Assembly (NCBI GenBank): GCA_023101725.1
Contig: JALJCO010013393.1
Span: 434,001-498,000, forward strand
DNA: 64,000 nucleotides
Origin: Atherinomorus stipes
Lineage: Eukaryota > Chordata > Actinopteri > Atheriniformes > Atherinidae
Direction: 5' to 3'
Positions 23,129 to 33,894 of this stretch are shown piece by piece. The position numbers were made by a program, and so were the translations under genes. The notes beneath the pieces were generated by a model, which was given only the letters and a program-made list of their open reading frames with translations, was not told where the DNA came from and made no database searches. The first letter of the stretch is position 1, and the number at the start of each line of letters is the position of its first letter.

Positions 23129-23780
23129 CACATTTATAAATGACAGTAGTCACCAAAGTGCTGAACAAGTTTAGATTAAAGCAAAATTAAAAACAAGGAA
23201 ATAAAGCAACAAAAATAAAGAGAAAAAAAATTAAAAACAGAGATAATAAGATTAAAAACAATAGAAACAACAAAACACAACAAGGTTGATTTAAGATCAA
23301 AAGGCCCATCTAAAGAAATGCATTTTGAGGAGAGTTTTAACTCAGAAACTGACTGAGCGGAACGGACAACCAGCGGGAGACTGTTCCAGAGTTTAGGGGC
23401 AGAAACAGAAAAAGCTCCGTCTCCTCTAGGAACGCACTTAGAGATGGAGACTTCCAAAAGCAGCTGAGACGAAGAACGCAAGGCTCTTGGAGGAGCATGT
23501 CTGTTTAAAAGTTCACTGATATATGGCGGGGGGCCAACCCATTTAGACCTTCAAACACGCAATAATAAAATCTTGAATTGGATGCGAAAAAACAGGAAGC
23601 CAGTGGAGATTGGCAAGAATGGAGGTGACATGCCACCAGTGCTTTCTCCCCAAGAGCAATTGGGCAGCAACATTTTGTGCCAGTTGAAGTCAATGAAACA
23701 ATGATTTGCTCAAACCGAAGTATAATGAATAACAATAGTTGAGTCAAGACATAACCAACAACTGGATCACCTTATTAAAG
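23129..23780 (-). mobile_element. LINE 3' portion (L2/Rex-like)
   Basis: Minus-strand LINE with an ORF2 C-terminal region, an A/T-rich 3' UTR and a 3' end of the kind CTTTGGTGA-TACTGTCATTTATAAATGTGC. 5'-truncated. Coding evidence is given in the overlapping pseudogene entry. Confidence 0.8.
23330..23680 (-). pseudogene. LINE ORF2 C-terminal domain
   Basis: Read across two frames on the minus strand: LHWLPV-like sequence, VFEGLNGLAPRHIS, RSSSQLLLEVSISKCVPRGD and GAFSVSAPKLWNSLPLVVRS. This order (HWLPV, F-K-LNGLAP-YIS, RSS-Q-LL-VP, GDRAFSVAAPKLWNSLPL-IRSA) is the conserved region downstream of the reverse transcriptase in fish L2/Rex-like LINEs. One frameshift separates the halves. Non-functional. 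Confidence 0.85.
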
Positions 23781-24390
23781 TCGTTTCTTGGCAGGTATGG
23801 CTTGACTTTCCTCAGAATCTTTAGGTGAACAAAACATTTAAGTTTTGTATATTTGTGGTTGAACATTTACCATATCGCTGTGTGTACTGTACAGTACTAA
23901 TTCCTGTAATTAGCACCAACAACAATGCTCTCTTGATACTCCGAGCAGTCTAATTTTAGATTCAGCTGAGCAGATCTGCACAATGTTCAGGAACTTTCAG
24001 TCAAATAAAGGAAAATGCCGCTCAGTCTTCATGTTGATGAACCTGTCCAGCTTGGTTGCGCCACTTTTATGGCCTGCCCCAATGACTCATTAAGCTCTCG
24101 TCTACTCATGAAGTCAGCTGGTAGACAGACGCAGTCAGTCCGAACGAGCCTTAAGGTCTCACAAACACACCACTTCAGCGAGTGCACCTCACCCACTGAT
24201 GTACAGGAAGTTATTAACCAAATTCGACCAGTTCTGATCTAAATCTGACAGACTTCCTACCAGACACTAACAGTTACAATGCAGGAGTAATGTATTTATT
24301 CATTAAGCATTATCAAATTAAATTTTGTTTAAATAAGGTAACCCTCTTGATGGGGGTGGCGCCACATATTTACAAGCTGCTGCTGGTTAA

Positions 24391-24989
24391 CGGTGTATTC
24401 AGACCAAACGCGATTTGGGCGTCAGGGGCGTCAGGTTTACATGCAAAGTCAATGGCCGACGCGCGTCGAGGAGGTGTCGAAAACCTTGCAGCTCATTTTG
24501 CTTTTCACATTTCGTTTGATGACCTGCTGTGCCGATGGGATGCAATGGGCTTATAATACTGCCCCGCATCGGGACAGCGGGTTGTTAAACTGGGCCGGAT
24601 CAGACGGCTGAAAGCGCCCCTCACCAGAATGCGGCTCCTGGAGTAAACGGTGAAACTCATCACAGTCAGAACACCTGGAATTATCTGGTGAACCCAGACA
24701 CAGAGCAGAGATGCCCGATGACGTTCCCTTGCTCTATTTATCACATAAAGCCGAGCTGCTCTCTCTACTGCATCTGCCATGATGCAGACAGACCAGGGAC
24801 AGGAAAAAGAAAAAGGAGGGGCTCCTTCTGAGGCACGTTGATCGCGCTTTGGCTGAGCATCCCTTGCCGCGCGTCAGGGGGTGTCAACATGCTGGAAATC
24901 AAGCATCTGACTTTTTAGTGACCCAGCGTCCAACTTTGGGTGTCAAGTGAGATTTTGAGGCCCAAATCGCGCTTGGTCTGAACACACCA
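24391..24989 (-). mobile_element. PIF/Harbinger element, 599 bp, TAA duplication
   Basis: Termini are inverted: left CGGTGTATTCAGACCAAACG, right in reverse complement TGGTGTGTTCAGACCAAGCG, both followed by CGATTTGGGC. TAA lies outside both ends (24388-24390 and 24990-24992), the 3-bp duplication expected for Harbinger. It retains only the start of the transposase gene on the minus strand. A diverged relative lies at 29035-30094. Confidence 0.88.
24551..24780 (-). pseudogene. Harbinger transposase N-terminal fragment
   Basis: The minus strand starts MADAVERAARLYVINRARER and reaches WVHQII. After a frameshift it continues DEFHRLLQEPHSGEGRFQ and then AQFNNPLSRCG before a stop at 24551-24553. 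WVH-I, EFH-L-QEL, DDGRF-YFR-S and QFD-LLSR-G are the N-terminal signature of Harbinger transposases. The DDE catalytic region is deleted, so this is a non-autonomous derivative. Confidence 0.85.
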
Positions 24990-24999
24990 TAAGATTTCC

Positions 25000-25740
25000 A
25001 ATGGGTGAGCGTTATTATTGAATCCAGTAAAATGGACAACCATTGTCGCATCAGTGGTTGTCGCAAAAGTAGGGATATTCAACTTTTGGTTATAATTTGA
25101 GGAAAATTTTCATATTGTCTGTTGATTATACCATGAATGTTGGACATTTAATTGGAATTATGATGTGGTAATTCCTCCATCTCACTTAAATTTGTTGAAA
25201 AAAAGCTAACAACGATGGTGGGTATACTACAACATAAAAATGACAATATCTCAGTTCTGGGTCGTCTTGGTCTGATGATGTCTAAATGTGAACAGGATGA
25301 TATAGAGAGCTGTCTATAAAAAAGATGGCATTAAATCTGAACATTCAGAGGTCAAATCACAGTTTAGACACTACTTTTATACTGTATTTATGTGGTTAAT
25401 CATCTTTTTGGAGAACAGCATGATGTGTCATCAGTATTTAAACATTGAACAATGTACATGTGTATTGACAAGTTTAGAGAAAGTCTAATTAAGTTTACTT
25501 GAAAGGGTTTATTCTGACATCAGACAAAAAGCCAAATATTCCCAACTTTTTGTGAGTAGTGTGTGACCACATTTAACCACAAAGTTGCAGCTGCAGACGG
25601 ATGGAGCTCTCTTTATGGATGAATGTAACATGGATATTTTTTTATTTACTCTATTTAAATCTTTGGGGAAATTAGAATAACAACATGTGCACAATGTTGT
25701 GCTTAATTGGTGTCATATTTACTGAGAGAAATTTAATTTA
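25000..25740. other. non-coding stretch, no feature recognised
   Basis: A/T-rich, with no repeats shared elsewhere in the window. Confidence 0.35.
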
Positions 25741-25741
25741 A

Positions 25742-25808
25742 ACTTCAACTTTATTTATTTACAAAGCACTTTTCATGCATAAAAGCAATACAAAGTTCTT
25801 CACATTAA
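25742..25808 (-). mobile_element. LINE 3' end remnant
   Basis: Matches 30805-30865: ACTTTATTTAT, then GCACTTTTCATGCAT, then AATACAAAGT-CTT-ACAT. On the minus strand this is the terminal piece of a fish LINE 3' UTR. Only about 65 bases survive. Confidence 0.5.
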
Positions 25809-25809
25809 A

Positions 25810-26540
25810 AATTTGAGGTGTAATAAATTAGTAAGGCATTACTGTAGCTTCATCCTCTTGTTACCACATATCAATATCTGTGGCCAAAACTCAGTAACAC
25901 ATGGTCATGCAATGTAACATATGTTCTTCTGATGTCACCAAACAGACTCGGTAGTTTTGGCACATCAACACCATGAATGAGTCAAATTTGCCACAGTTGA
26001 AGCAGCGAGTTCTGGACTTTGATATCTATGAAGTCTAATGTGTCTGATGGGCCAAAGGTTAACCTTCAGAAAAGAAAACAATATAATGCCTTCTGGCTTC
26101 ATCAATGTGAATTCCAACTCACATGTTTAGAGCATTAACACCATCCACACTTAACACACACAGATGCCAGTCATGCTAAGCAGTGATAAATGAGTTTGGG
26201 GATGACTGGATGAACTTCAGAGTATATTCACACAGGCCCTGCCCGGGTGTGTGCGCTTCCCTGCCACCAGCTTCCAGCGGAGGAAAATCAGTGGACCAGA
26301 TGTGTGTGATTTATGGAGTGACAGAAGCTGTGGTGGAGAGGCCTCCGAAGTGTTAACCATTATTAGCCACAGATGGAGTTCACGTTGGGTGTGTGCACAC
26401 CTCAGGACTTGGTCTGCTTCCTGGAGGTCCACTGACGTGCAGCTGATGACCGATAGATAATACTGATTGTTTTCTTTGTTTATTTTGGCCGTTGCTTTGG
26501 GCCAGATTTTTCTTTTCCCCTCTATCTGATAAATACAACT
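25810..26540. other. non-coding stretch, no feature recognised
   Basis: No repeats or exon-like segment. Frames at 26217-26460 overlap on opposite strands with no motif. Confidence 0.35.
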
Positions 26541-26542
26541 TT

Positions 26543-26612
26543 AGTCAAATGTTTTGACACACTTTCCCATTAAATCTGATGGATAAATGTGTCCAAGCTT
26601 TTGACTGGCGGT
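26543..26612. mobile_element. short hairpin element, copy 1
   Basis: A 70-base near palindrome: AGTCAAATGTTTTGACACA against TGTGTCCAAGCTTTTGACT. The middle, TCTGATGGATAAA, matches the copy at 59866-59926. Ends are of the type AGTCAAAAGTTTGGACACA that occurs at Tc1/mariner-derived MITE termini in fish. Confidence 0.6.
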
Positions 26613-26984
26613 GAAAATGAAATGAAGAATAAAGCTAAACACAGCAGTGTGAAGCAGCTTAGCTCTCTTTTGTTTGCAGAGATTACAACACTTGATCTTG
26701 TACCTGGTTGTGCTCAGTTTATGAAAACTCTTACTCTGAATTATACTGTATTTATAATTTAAAATTTAACCACAAGTAATAATTCATACAATATAAGAAG
26801 GTTGACTTTGCAAACAATGGATGACACACTCTTAATGTTTCAGACAAAGGGGAAATCTTCCTTACACTACCCTTTCATCTGCAGGTTTGAGTCCGGGAAG
26901 CAGCTTTGTACAAATTTAGCATGCCAGCTTTTCTATATTTCTATTATTCTTATCACAAAAGGCCGGATCGACTAAGATGCAAAT

Positions 26985-27110
26985 TTGCATGTAATAATTT
27001 GCCCGTACAATCTAGAATTTTGCACGAGAAGCTGAAGCACGTGTGGCAAGGTACGCAATGAGGGCCCGGGCGGGATTTGATCCCCAATCTCCCGGGTGAG
27101 AGTCATACTG
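26985..27110 (-). mobile_element. tRNA-like SINE fragment, copy 1
   Basis: On the minus strand: ACTCTCACCCGGGAGATTGG, then the B-box-like GGGGATCAAATCCCGCC, then GGGCCCTCATTGCGTACC-TTGCCACACG. It matches 39482-39600 on the plus strand. The anticodon-arm and T-arm halves of a tRNA-derived head are present, but the A-box half is lost here. The TTCTCACCC-like core suggests tRNA-Glu ancestry; this is tentative. Confidence 0.55.
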
Positions 27111-27119
27111 CAAATGATT

Positions 27120-27960
27120 TATTTTGTTATTTATTTTATTTAACCTTCTCTTAACCAAGTCGGTCCCAGTGAGATGCAATTATCTCTTTTTCAAGGGAAG
27201 CCTGGCCAAGACAGGAGCTAAAAACATTAAGTTTCAATAATAAAACAAACAATTAGAGTTGCAGAATAAAACCCCAATCATACAACAAATAAAATATACA
27301 AAATGCAATAAGAACAATAGAGTTGATTTTGGGACCATCATGTTAAGCAAAAGCAAGAATGATATGAGGCTAATTCCAAGGTTTTTGAATGTTCCAAGAG
27401 AAACTAAATCCTGCAGCTTCAGAGAACTCTGTAATGAATTCCAAGCAGCAGGTGCAAAATGCATAAAGGAGCGCTTGCCTAGTTCAGTTCGAACTTTGAG
27501 AACTTCAGCCTTATGATAATCATTGGAATGTACAGAGTAGACATTCTGGACTCTTGAGATGTAGCAACATAAATATTGGGGGAGCTGGCCCAGAATGACT
27601 TTGTACATAAGAATACCAGTGTGAGAGGCGACGTACAGTAAAGACAATGAGGGCCACGCAACTCTTCAGTATAAAGTACAATGATGAGTGAGGGCTTTGC
27701 AACATGTGACAAACCTCAAGGCTCCATGGTAAACAGAATTTAGAGATTGTAGATATTTTGCAGGTGCATGTATGTAAAGTAAGTTACCATAATCCAGCAC
27801 AGGAAAAAAGGCGGCAGCAACCAACTTTTTCCTGGCAGCAAATGTAAAGCATGCCCTGAGACGATAACAGAAACCAAGTTTCAGCTTTAATTTCTAAACC
27901 AGGTTTAAGGTCTGAAAGAAAGCCGGTCATCAATCAAATGGTTAATGAATCATATTCATT
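27120..27960 (-). mobile_element. LINE 3' portion (second subfamily)
   Basis: On the minus strand an ORF2 C-terminal region is followed by a 3' UTR ending in CTTGAAAAAGAGATAATTG-type sequence and AAATAAAATAAATAACAAA. The 3' UTR text (TTTTTCAAGGGAAGCCTGGCC on the plus strand) is characteristic of a common fish L2/CR1-like LINE. 5'-truncated. Confidence 0.8.
27300..27900 (-). pseudogene. LINE ORF2 C-terminal domain
   Basis: Minus-strand blocks in order: KKLVAAAFFPVLDYGNLLYI, VYHGALRFVTCCKALTHHC, GILMYKVILGQLPQYL and VRTELGKRSFMHFAPAAWNS, then LQSSLKL. This is the conserved region of fish LINE ORF2 after the reverse transcriptase (AFLPVLDYGDILY, VYHGALRFIT-CKALTHHC, VRTELGK-AFSY-AP--WN-LQ). A frameshift near 27640 and further lesions kill it. 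Confidence 0.88.
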
Positions 27961-28904
27961 GCAGAAGACATACTAACTGGAAAAGAGGCGCTATTCAGCA
28001 CGTTTTAAAGACAGAACCCTTTTTGCACGCTCAGTAGATCAGTTTGTTTTGCAGGTGCAATGAGGTAGCTCACTTTTTATACACACAAATCTTTGATAGA
28101 TCTGACCCATAATGTACTAGATTTGAAGGAAAAACAAAAATCACCGATGATAATCTGAACAAATGTTTATTACAGGGTTTGTGTTAGTCAATAATAAAGA
28201 CCACACAGGTTACTGATGATGTCACAGAGGTGATTATGACTGCAGACATGTTAAATGAGACTAATTAAGTGAGTGACAAAGACTCTTTGCTAAATGTCTG
28301 GACAAATCTCATATTTCAGTGTGCAAATACCTTGTTTCAGTTATGATGAGCATTGTCAGCACAAACCGTGGAGAAGTGTAGTCTTTTTGAACGCTCAGTT
28401 TTTTGTTAATAAGAAGGGGAGTGTGTTCACACTGCTGCTGCAGCATGTGTGGGAAAGGGAAAATTATACCATGAACTGGCAGCAAAACTGATAATGTCAA
28501 AAGGTTTTAAGTATTACCATCTTTTATCATTTAACCCAGGGCCTCAAGGTGCGTTTCATTACCCATTACTACCTAAACTACCACTATGGGAAGGACTGGT
28601 ATCAATATAACTCTAAAGTCGTTTCAGGTTATTCTCTAAAGCAACTCCACCAGTAAAATACACAGAGGTTTGAAAGGGAAGAATGAAAATTTTACTGCTT
28701 CCCTGTAAGTTCCAATATTATTCCAAATGTTATCAAGCCAGTGGCATTTTCACACCTGTGGCAAGTTTTGCATTTCCCTAACCCTAACACATATTGATGT
28801 TGCTCCTTGTTTATTATTGTGTTGTACATTGTTTTTCTGAAGGTCTTTATTTATGTTTTAAACCTGCATTGTTTTTGGTCATACTACCTGGCATCTTTAC
28901 CTCT

Positions 28905-29034
28905 AGTGCTGGGGGCTTTGCCTGCTCAGTCGGCAGGGTTGTTGCCATGGTGAATGCTCTTGCCTGGGTAACTGTGGGTTCTCCATTGCAGCCCTATGGT
29001 TGTGGTGTGGACCCTGGCATTTCCTGATCTGGTT
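28905..29034 (+). mobile_element. LINE 3' UTR, left part (split by Harbinger)
   Basis: Matches 52285-52400: GCTCTTG-CTGGGT, then GC-GCCCTATGG-TGTGGTG. The matching sequence stops at CTGGTTT and resumes after the Harbinger insertion at about 30095. Confidence 0.75.
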
Positions 29035-29299
29035 TACATGTAAAGTCTATGTGAAAGCGTGTCATAGGGTCATCGAGCCTTCTAGCCGCATCGCGCAAGA
29101 TGTCCAGAACGAGGAGCTTTTTACCATTTAATGCATGTTACTTGTATCCAAGGCAGCAGATGCCAGAGCTGGAAAATCTGCAACATCTGCAGCTCTGGTG
29201 CGGGGCGTCAACCAATCAGAGCAACTCAGTGTCATGATGCAGAAACATTTTCTGACAGGACCAGAAATACCAAGAAGAACCTCAGGAAGAAAGCCTTCA

Positions 29300-29923
29300 C
29301 TATACGAAGACAGTTGCGGATCTGCGTCCGGTCCCGGGTTTCCAAACAGCGGTTTGATGATCTACTGTGGTGATGCAGGACAACAGGTCATCAAATGGGC
29401 CCAGATCAGCCAAAAGTGTACTGAAAGAGTCCATCATTAGCATAAGGGCTGGGAAAAAAATCGATACACTGAAATATCGAAATATATTCATGTGCATATT
29501 TCATATAGAGATTCAAAAATGCAATATTGATCTATTTTACCAACGAAATCTCGCGAGATTTTGTAAGATAACGGTGAAATCTCGCGGGATTTCACAAAAA
29601 CCCGCAAGATTTCTTGACTGAACAACGAAATCTCGCAAGATTTCAATAGTAAATTAGATCGATACCACATTTTTACGTATCGATTTGATATCAGCATATG
29701 AAAATATCGCGATATTTCAGTGTATCGATTTTTTTTTCCCAGCCCTAATTAGCGTGCAGCTCCTGGAGTAAATGCTGAAACTCACCAAACTCAGAATATG
29801 TCTGAACAATCTGATAAATCCAGATATGGTGCAGAGACGCCTGACAATGTCATTCTCTGGCCTTGTGGAACAAATGAAGCCAAGCAGTTGCTCAGGTTCA
29901 TCCGCCATTGCACAAAGACACAT
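29300..29923 (-). pseudogene. Harbinger transposase N-terminal fragment, split by a hAT element
   Basis: On the minus strand SEFGEFQHLLQELHAN is readable up to the hAT insertion at 29747. Downstream of the insertion, NDGLFQ and then GPFDDLLSCIT continue the same protein in shifted frame. EF-EFH-LLQEL and PFDDLLS-I are Harbinger N-terminal signatures. The split proves that the hAT element arrived after the Harbinger copy. Confidence 0.8.
29444..29747. mobile_element. 304 bp hAT MITE nested in Harbinger
   Basis: Termini are inverted and nearly identical for more than 35 bases: AGGGCTGGGAAAAAAAATCG, continuing ATACACTGAAATATCG. The 8-bp flanks are ATTAGCAT (29436-29443) and ATTAGCGT (29748-29755). 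The interior carries four repeats of AAATCTCGC-(A/G)GATTT. Non-coding. Confidence 0.88.
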
Positions 29924-30094
29924 GCAAAGAAAAACAACCAGGTCCAGCCCTTTGCTCTGACATGCATCTCGGGTGTCTAGTGTGTTTTTGTACCCGGATT
30001 GTCAAGCGTTCGGACCAACATCCAACTTTGAGTGTTAGGCGCGTTTTTTATGCCGACATTGCATCTGGTCTGAACACACTGCTATTGGTTTCGA

Positions 30095-30420
30095 GTGGTG
30101 GACGCCTCTGTGGTCATGAGTGGGCTGGCTTCAGGTGTGATAATGTTTCTTCACAGCAGCATCAGGCCAGATGTTTATTTACATATCAATATCTAAAGAG
30201 ACAGAAGCTAGAGGTTGGAGTGTAAAATAGGATGGGGGTGTGTGGGTGGTTGCGGTGTGGAGGAAGGGCATGCATGTTATGAGTGCATGTGTGTGAGAGA
30301 AAGTATGATTGTGTAAAGATGTGCTTTAATCATGCCAAAATTGTGTTCATGTAAAACACTTTATGCTTTTTGTTTTTTTTAAGGAAATGGCTTTAAAAGC
30401 TAAATTTGACTCGACTTGAT
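30095..30420 (+). mobile_element. LINE 3' UTR, right part, ending in TTGACTCGACTTGATTTGA
   Basis: Collinear with 52410-52780: CATCAGGCCAGATGTTTATT, AAGAGACAGAA, GTGTG-GAGAGA and the terminal (TTGACT)-like tail. It is the continuation of 28905-29034. Confidence 0.7.
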
Positions 30421-30669
30421 TTGAGCTCTGTTTGGTTTCCAGAATCAATTGTATTCTTACCTGGTAGGAAACATGCCAGCTGGAGAGTGATGGATGCATC
30501 AGCTACATAACTTCAGTGTGGCATCTACCATGAATCATAAGAAGGGCAGGGACCCGAAAAAGTAGAATGGGTGGATGGGTTGGATCAGATATTTTGTCAC
30601 CTTCCCAGCTTTTGACTGAGAAAAGAGAAAAAGAGAGATGATGTACGGAAGAGGACTAGGGCCACTGAA

Positions 30670-30762
30670 GAAAAAAAATCTGAGAAAAAAGTCAGAATTC
30701 TGACTTTATTCTCAAAATTCTGACTTTTTATCCTGTATATATATATATATATATATATAATA
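30670..30762. repeat. GAATTC-centred palindromic repeat followed by (TA)n
   Basis: AAAGTCAGAATTCTGACTTT is a self-complementary 20-mer, followed by a partial second unit (TCAAAATTCTGACTTTT) and about 24 bases of TATATA. Cruciform-prone. Confidence 0.75.
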
Positions 30763-30799
30763 TACTGTATATGGACATACTGACATATAGACATAAAAT

Positions 30800-30890
30800 T
30801 AGACTTTATTTACAGTGTATAGCATTTTTCATGCATGAAAATAATACAAAGTGCTTAACATCATAAAACATTTTACATCAAAATAGTTTA
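30800..30890 (-). mobile_element. LINE 3' end remnant
   Basis: Shares ACTTTATTTA, GCATTTTTCATGCAT and AATACAAAGTGCTTAACATC with 25742-25808. Confidence 0.5.
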
Positions 30891-31083
30891 AAGCACTCAT
30901 CCATCTTTCTCTTACACCCACGCACTATATAGACATAGGACCCCCTCAACGACCCTGCCCCTTTACCCTTTTAAAGCCACACTATTTTTAAAAAGAATAA
31001 CAGTTTAAAGAATCATGGCTTGGTACCAGGTGAGGAAACATTATCCCAGGGGTCCAACTGCACGCTGGATCCTGACCATCCAG

Positions 31084-31086
<3 letters not shown>

Positions 31087-31163
<77 letters not shown>

Positions 31164-31166
31164 CAA

Positions 31167-31221
<55 letters not shown>
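31087..31221. repeat. (TA)n microsatellite, about 135 bp
   Basis: Almost pure TA with one short interruption (TGTATATATATACAAACACA). Open frames made of alternating Ile and Tyr across it are artefacts. Confidence 0.97.
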
Positions 31222-31222
<1 letters not shown>

Positions 31223-31422
31223 CCTTTTGAGTTATATTGTTACTTTTATTCTTTTACTTTTTAATGCTTTCTTTTCTTCTGTACCCTTCTGTAATGCCTT
31301 TGATTTTTTATATAAGGCACTTTATATTGTCATTTACATTAAATGTCCCATACAGATCAAGTTGCCTTGCTTTATTTTGCTAACTGACAGACAAACAAAC
31401 AAAGAAACCTTGGCTGAGATAA

Positions 31423-31450
31423 AATAAATAAATAAATAAATAAATAGATA
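31423..31450. repeat. (AAAT)n microsatellite
   Basis: Seven tandem AAAT/AAATA units at the end of a 200-base A/T-rich stretch. Confidence 0.85.
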
Positions 31451-31479
31451 AAAACTAGTATGCCACAGTCGGACCCATA

Positions 31480-33070
31480 GTGCAGATTGCTGCTACAGTA
31501 CAGTATGGTGCATTTCAGAGTAGAAATGCAGAACGGATGGGGGAATCATTTCCGGCTGTCCATTTTGCCATTCTGCAAAGTGTTTTTGTGAATCATGTTC
31601 TTTTGGAGTCTGCTTCAAATTGCAGCTGTGTTGTTTTCTTTACCTCCATGAAGGTTTGGCCATGCCCAGCAAGGGCAACCTTATTGAAACCACTTTATAA
31701 AAGACTATCCAAGTTTTAATCTTTCTTTCTTACCCATCTGTTGATCAATCAGACAACCTTATGTCTACACCGAGATATGTTCTTGTGTCAGTCAGGTCAC
31801 AGGACCACACGACCCTCCACGCACATTCTCCACCATTGTAGACATTATCAACGGCAATGTAGAGTTGCTCCACCGCTTTCCTGCACGGCAGTTTGAAATC
31901 TGTTGGGAATTAAACATGTGCATCCTCACCTTGGAAGGTAAGACAGGGAGAAGAGGATTAAAGCAACAGCGAATAGTGGGAGTGGGGTAGAGAAATCAAT
32001 GAGACGCTAATACTGACTGACACAGAGGGAGGTAACAGATGAATGAAGAAAGGAAAAGAATAAGCACATAGTGTTGTACAACATTGAGACGCAGACCATG
32101 CGAGTGTTTAAAGACGCACACAGACAGAGGAGAGAGACAGATGAGGGCTCAGACTGAGCTGACAGGTGTAATTGGAATCTAAATAGCAGAGAGTGACGTT
32201 GACTGACAGCAGCTTAAACCTCCCCAGTGCTGCCCCTCCCACACAGTCTCCTCTGCTTCCCCTCATACACAACACCCTTACCCTGTGAAAACAGCTAAAA
32301 CAAAGAACAAAATGCATATACTAGCTCCAGGGTTTGACCCTCGTCCTCCACCACCTCACCCCGTGACCTCACATTTGCATCTCAGCCCCTGTCAGTTACA
32401 GAAAAGATGTTTTGTTCATCGACTGAATGTCTCTGATCAGCTCGAGCAGACATGTTTTTTAAACAGCTGAGTTGGGAGTTGCATTGTTACTAATGTCCTC
32501 CAACAGCTACATTATGTTTTCTTCCAGTCCCGTTCATTCAGCTTCTGCAATTGTTGGAAAGTTATGGCTCTTAGCTAACTACCGTCAGAAGATTCAGTAA
32601 GTTACACATTAGCCAACCAGACGTGGGTGGATGAAAGGTGGTAAGTTGCTTGTGCTCCTTTAGCAGGGTAATAGAGGAAGACTGTTGCCATGGTAACAAC
32701 TGTAACTGTAAAACACACATGCACACAAACACACAGAATTGGATCTAATTAGCCAGAGAGCTGACAATGAGATGCTAACGCTGGTAATGGCTAGATGCAA
32801 AAGCAGCAGACGGTTTGGAAATGGAAAGCATCATCTTGTTGATCCACCTCCTGTTTTTCCACTCGTCCCCATCTCCCCCGCTCGCTTCTCGTTCACCGTC
32901 AGTGTAGGCCCTTCACGGTGGTAAACATGGACACAGTGAAAGCCTTTTACAAAGACTTAAAAGCTGGAATATGATTTAAGGATGTGTACTGACGTATGCC
33001 AGCACCATGGGACAGCTTTCAAACTGTGCACAGAAAGCAGCTATTGTACATTAGCACTCTTGCAATCTCC
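31480..33070. other. non-coding stretch, no feature recognised
   Basis: No shared repeat, inverted termini or exon-like segment recognised. Confidence 0.35.
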
Positions 33071-33560
33071 ATTAGTATCTAGGAAGCACAAAAAAAATAT
33101 CAAGCTGTAAAAAGGCTAGATATTTTGAAAGTATGTTGTTTTTCTCTTGAGAATCCCAATAAGTGAAAACCAAAAGTAGGTGAAAGAGCCTTCTGAACAC
33201 TGATAGATAACATGTGTTCTTGTACAGACATGGGGATGTAGCATGTAGCCTGGTAAAAACCAAAACAAAGAAGAAGAAGAAGCAGCAAAGGGGGAAAAAA
33301 AAGTTTTTTTTTTTTGTCTTTATTAAATCATATCTATTCACATATTAGCCATGTAGGCTAACATGCAGTCATCAACCCCCTCCCCCCCACCTACCACCAC
33401 AAAAAAAAACAAAAAAACTATTTTTTTTGGTGACTTAGCAAAATTTATATATATAAAAACAGATTAAATTGTAATAAAATTGGGGATCAAATTATTTTTA
33501 AAATCCAATACTTAATACTGTATACTGTACTTATTTGTTGAGAGATGACATCTAAATCAA

Positions 33561-33762
33561 CAGAGGTGGACTTTTCAGGTGCCAGAAAGTAAAAATCCTT
33601 CCATGTTTTTGGATTGGTTGGTACAGCTAGAACAGGTGTTTTCACCAACGAGCTCATCTACCTTCAGAGGAGCTGTGCTGATTAAATTCAGCTGGTTTAG
33701 TGATTTGTTGGAACAACTGCCGGACAAAATTTTACTTACTGGACCAGAGATGTCCACCTTTG
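33561..33762. mobile_element. 202 bp hAT MITE with perfect 8-bp duplication
   Basis: Left terminus CAGAGGTGGACTTTTC; right terminus in reverse complement CAAAGGTGGACATCTCTGGT. TAAATCAA is duplicated exactly at 33553-33560 and 33763-33770. An exact 8-bp duplication with CA(G/A)AGGTGGAC ends marks a hAT non-autonomous element, and one of the younger insertions here. Confidence 0.93.
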
Positions 33763-33894
33763 TAAATCAATACCACATACCTAAATTAACATTGGCTTTC
33801 TGTTTCTACTCTATTTTGAGTGGATATTTAATGAATAACAATAATAAAACATAATGGCAAAGCCAGGGTTACATACGAGCTGATAAACTGATGA

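Larger units (their letters stand above)
29035..30094 (-). mobile_element. PIF/Harbinger element nested in a LINE and itself interrupted
   Basis: Right end in reverse complement reads AGTGTGTTCAGACCAGATGC, the same terminus as the element at 24391-24989. Near its left end, TTTACATGTAAAGTCTATG matches the subterminal TTTACATGCAAAGTCAATG of that copy. Internally it carries the same transposase N-terminus, interrupted by a 304 bp hAT element. It sits within a LINE 3' UTR whose two halves align to an unbroken copy at 52280-52780. Confidence 0.78.

Noticed and set aside
31015..31427. Open frames of alternating Ile and Tyr
   Set aside because: Direct translation of a (TA)n microsatellite.
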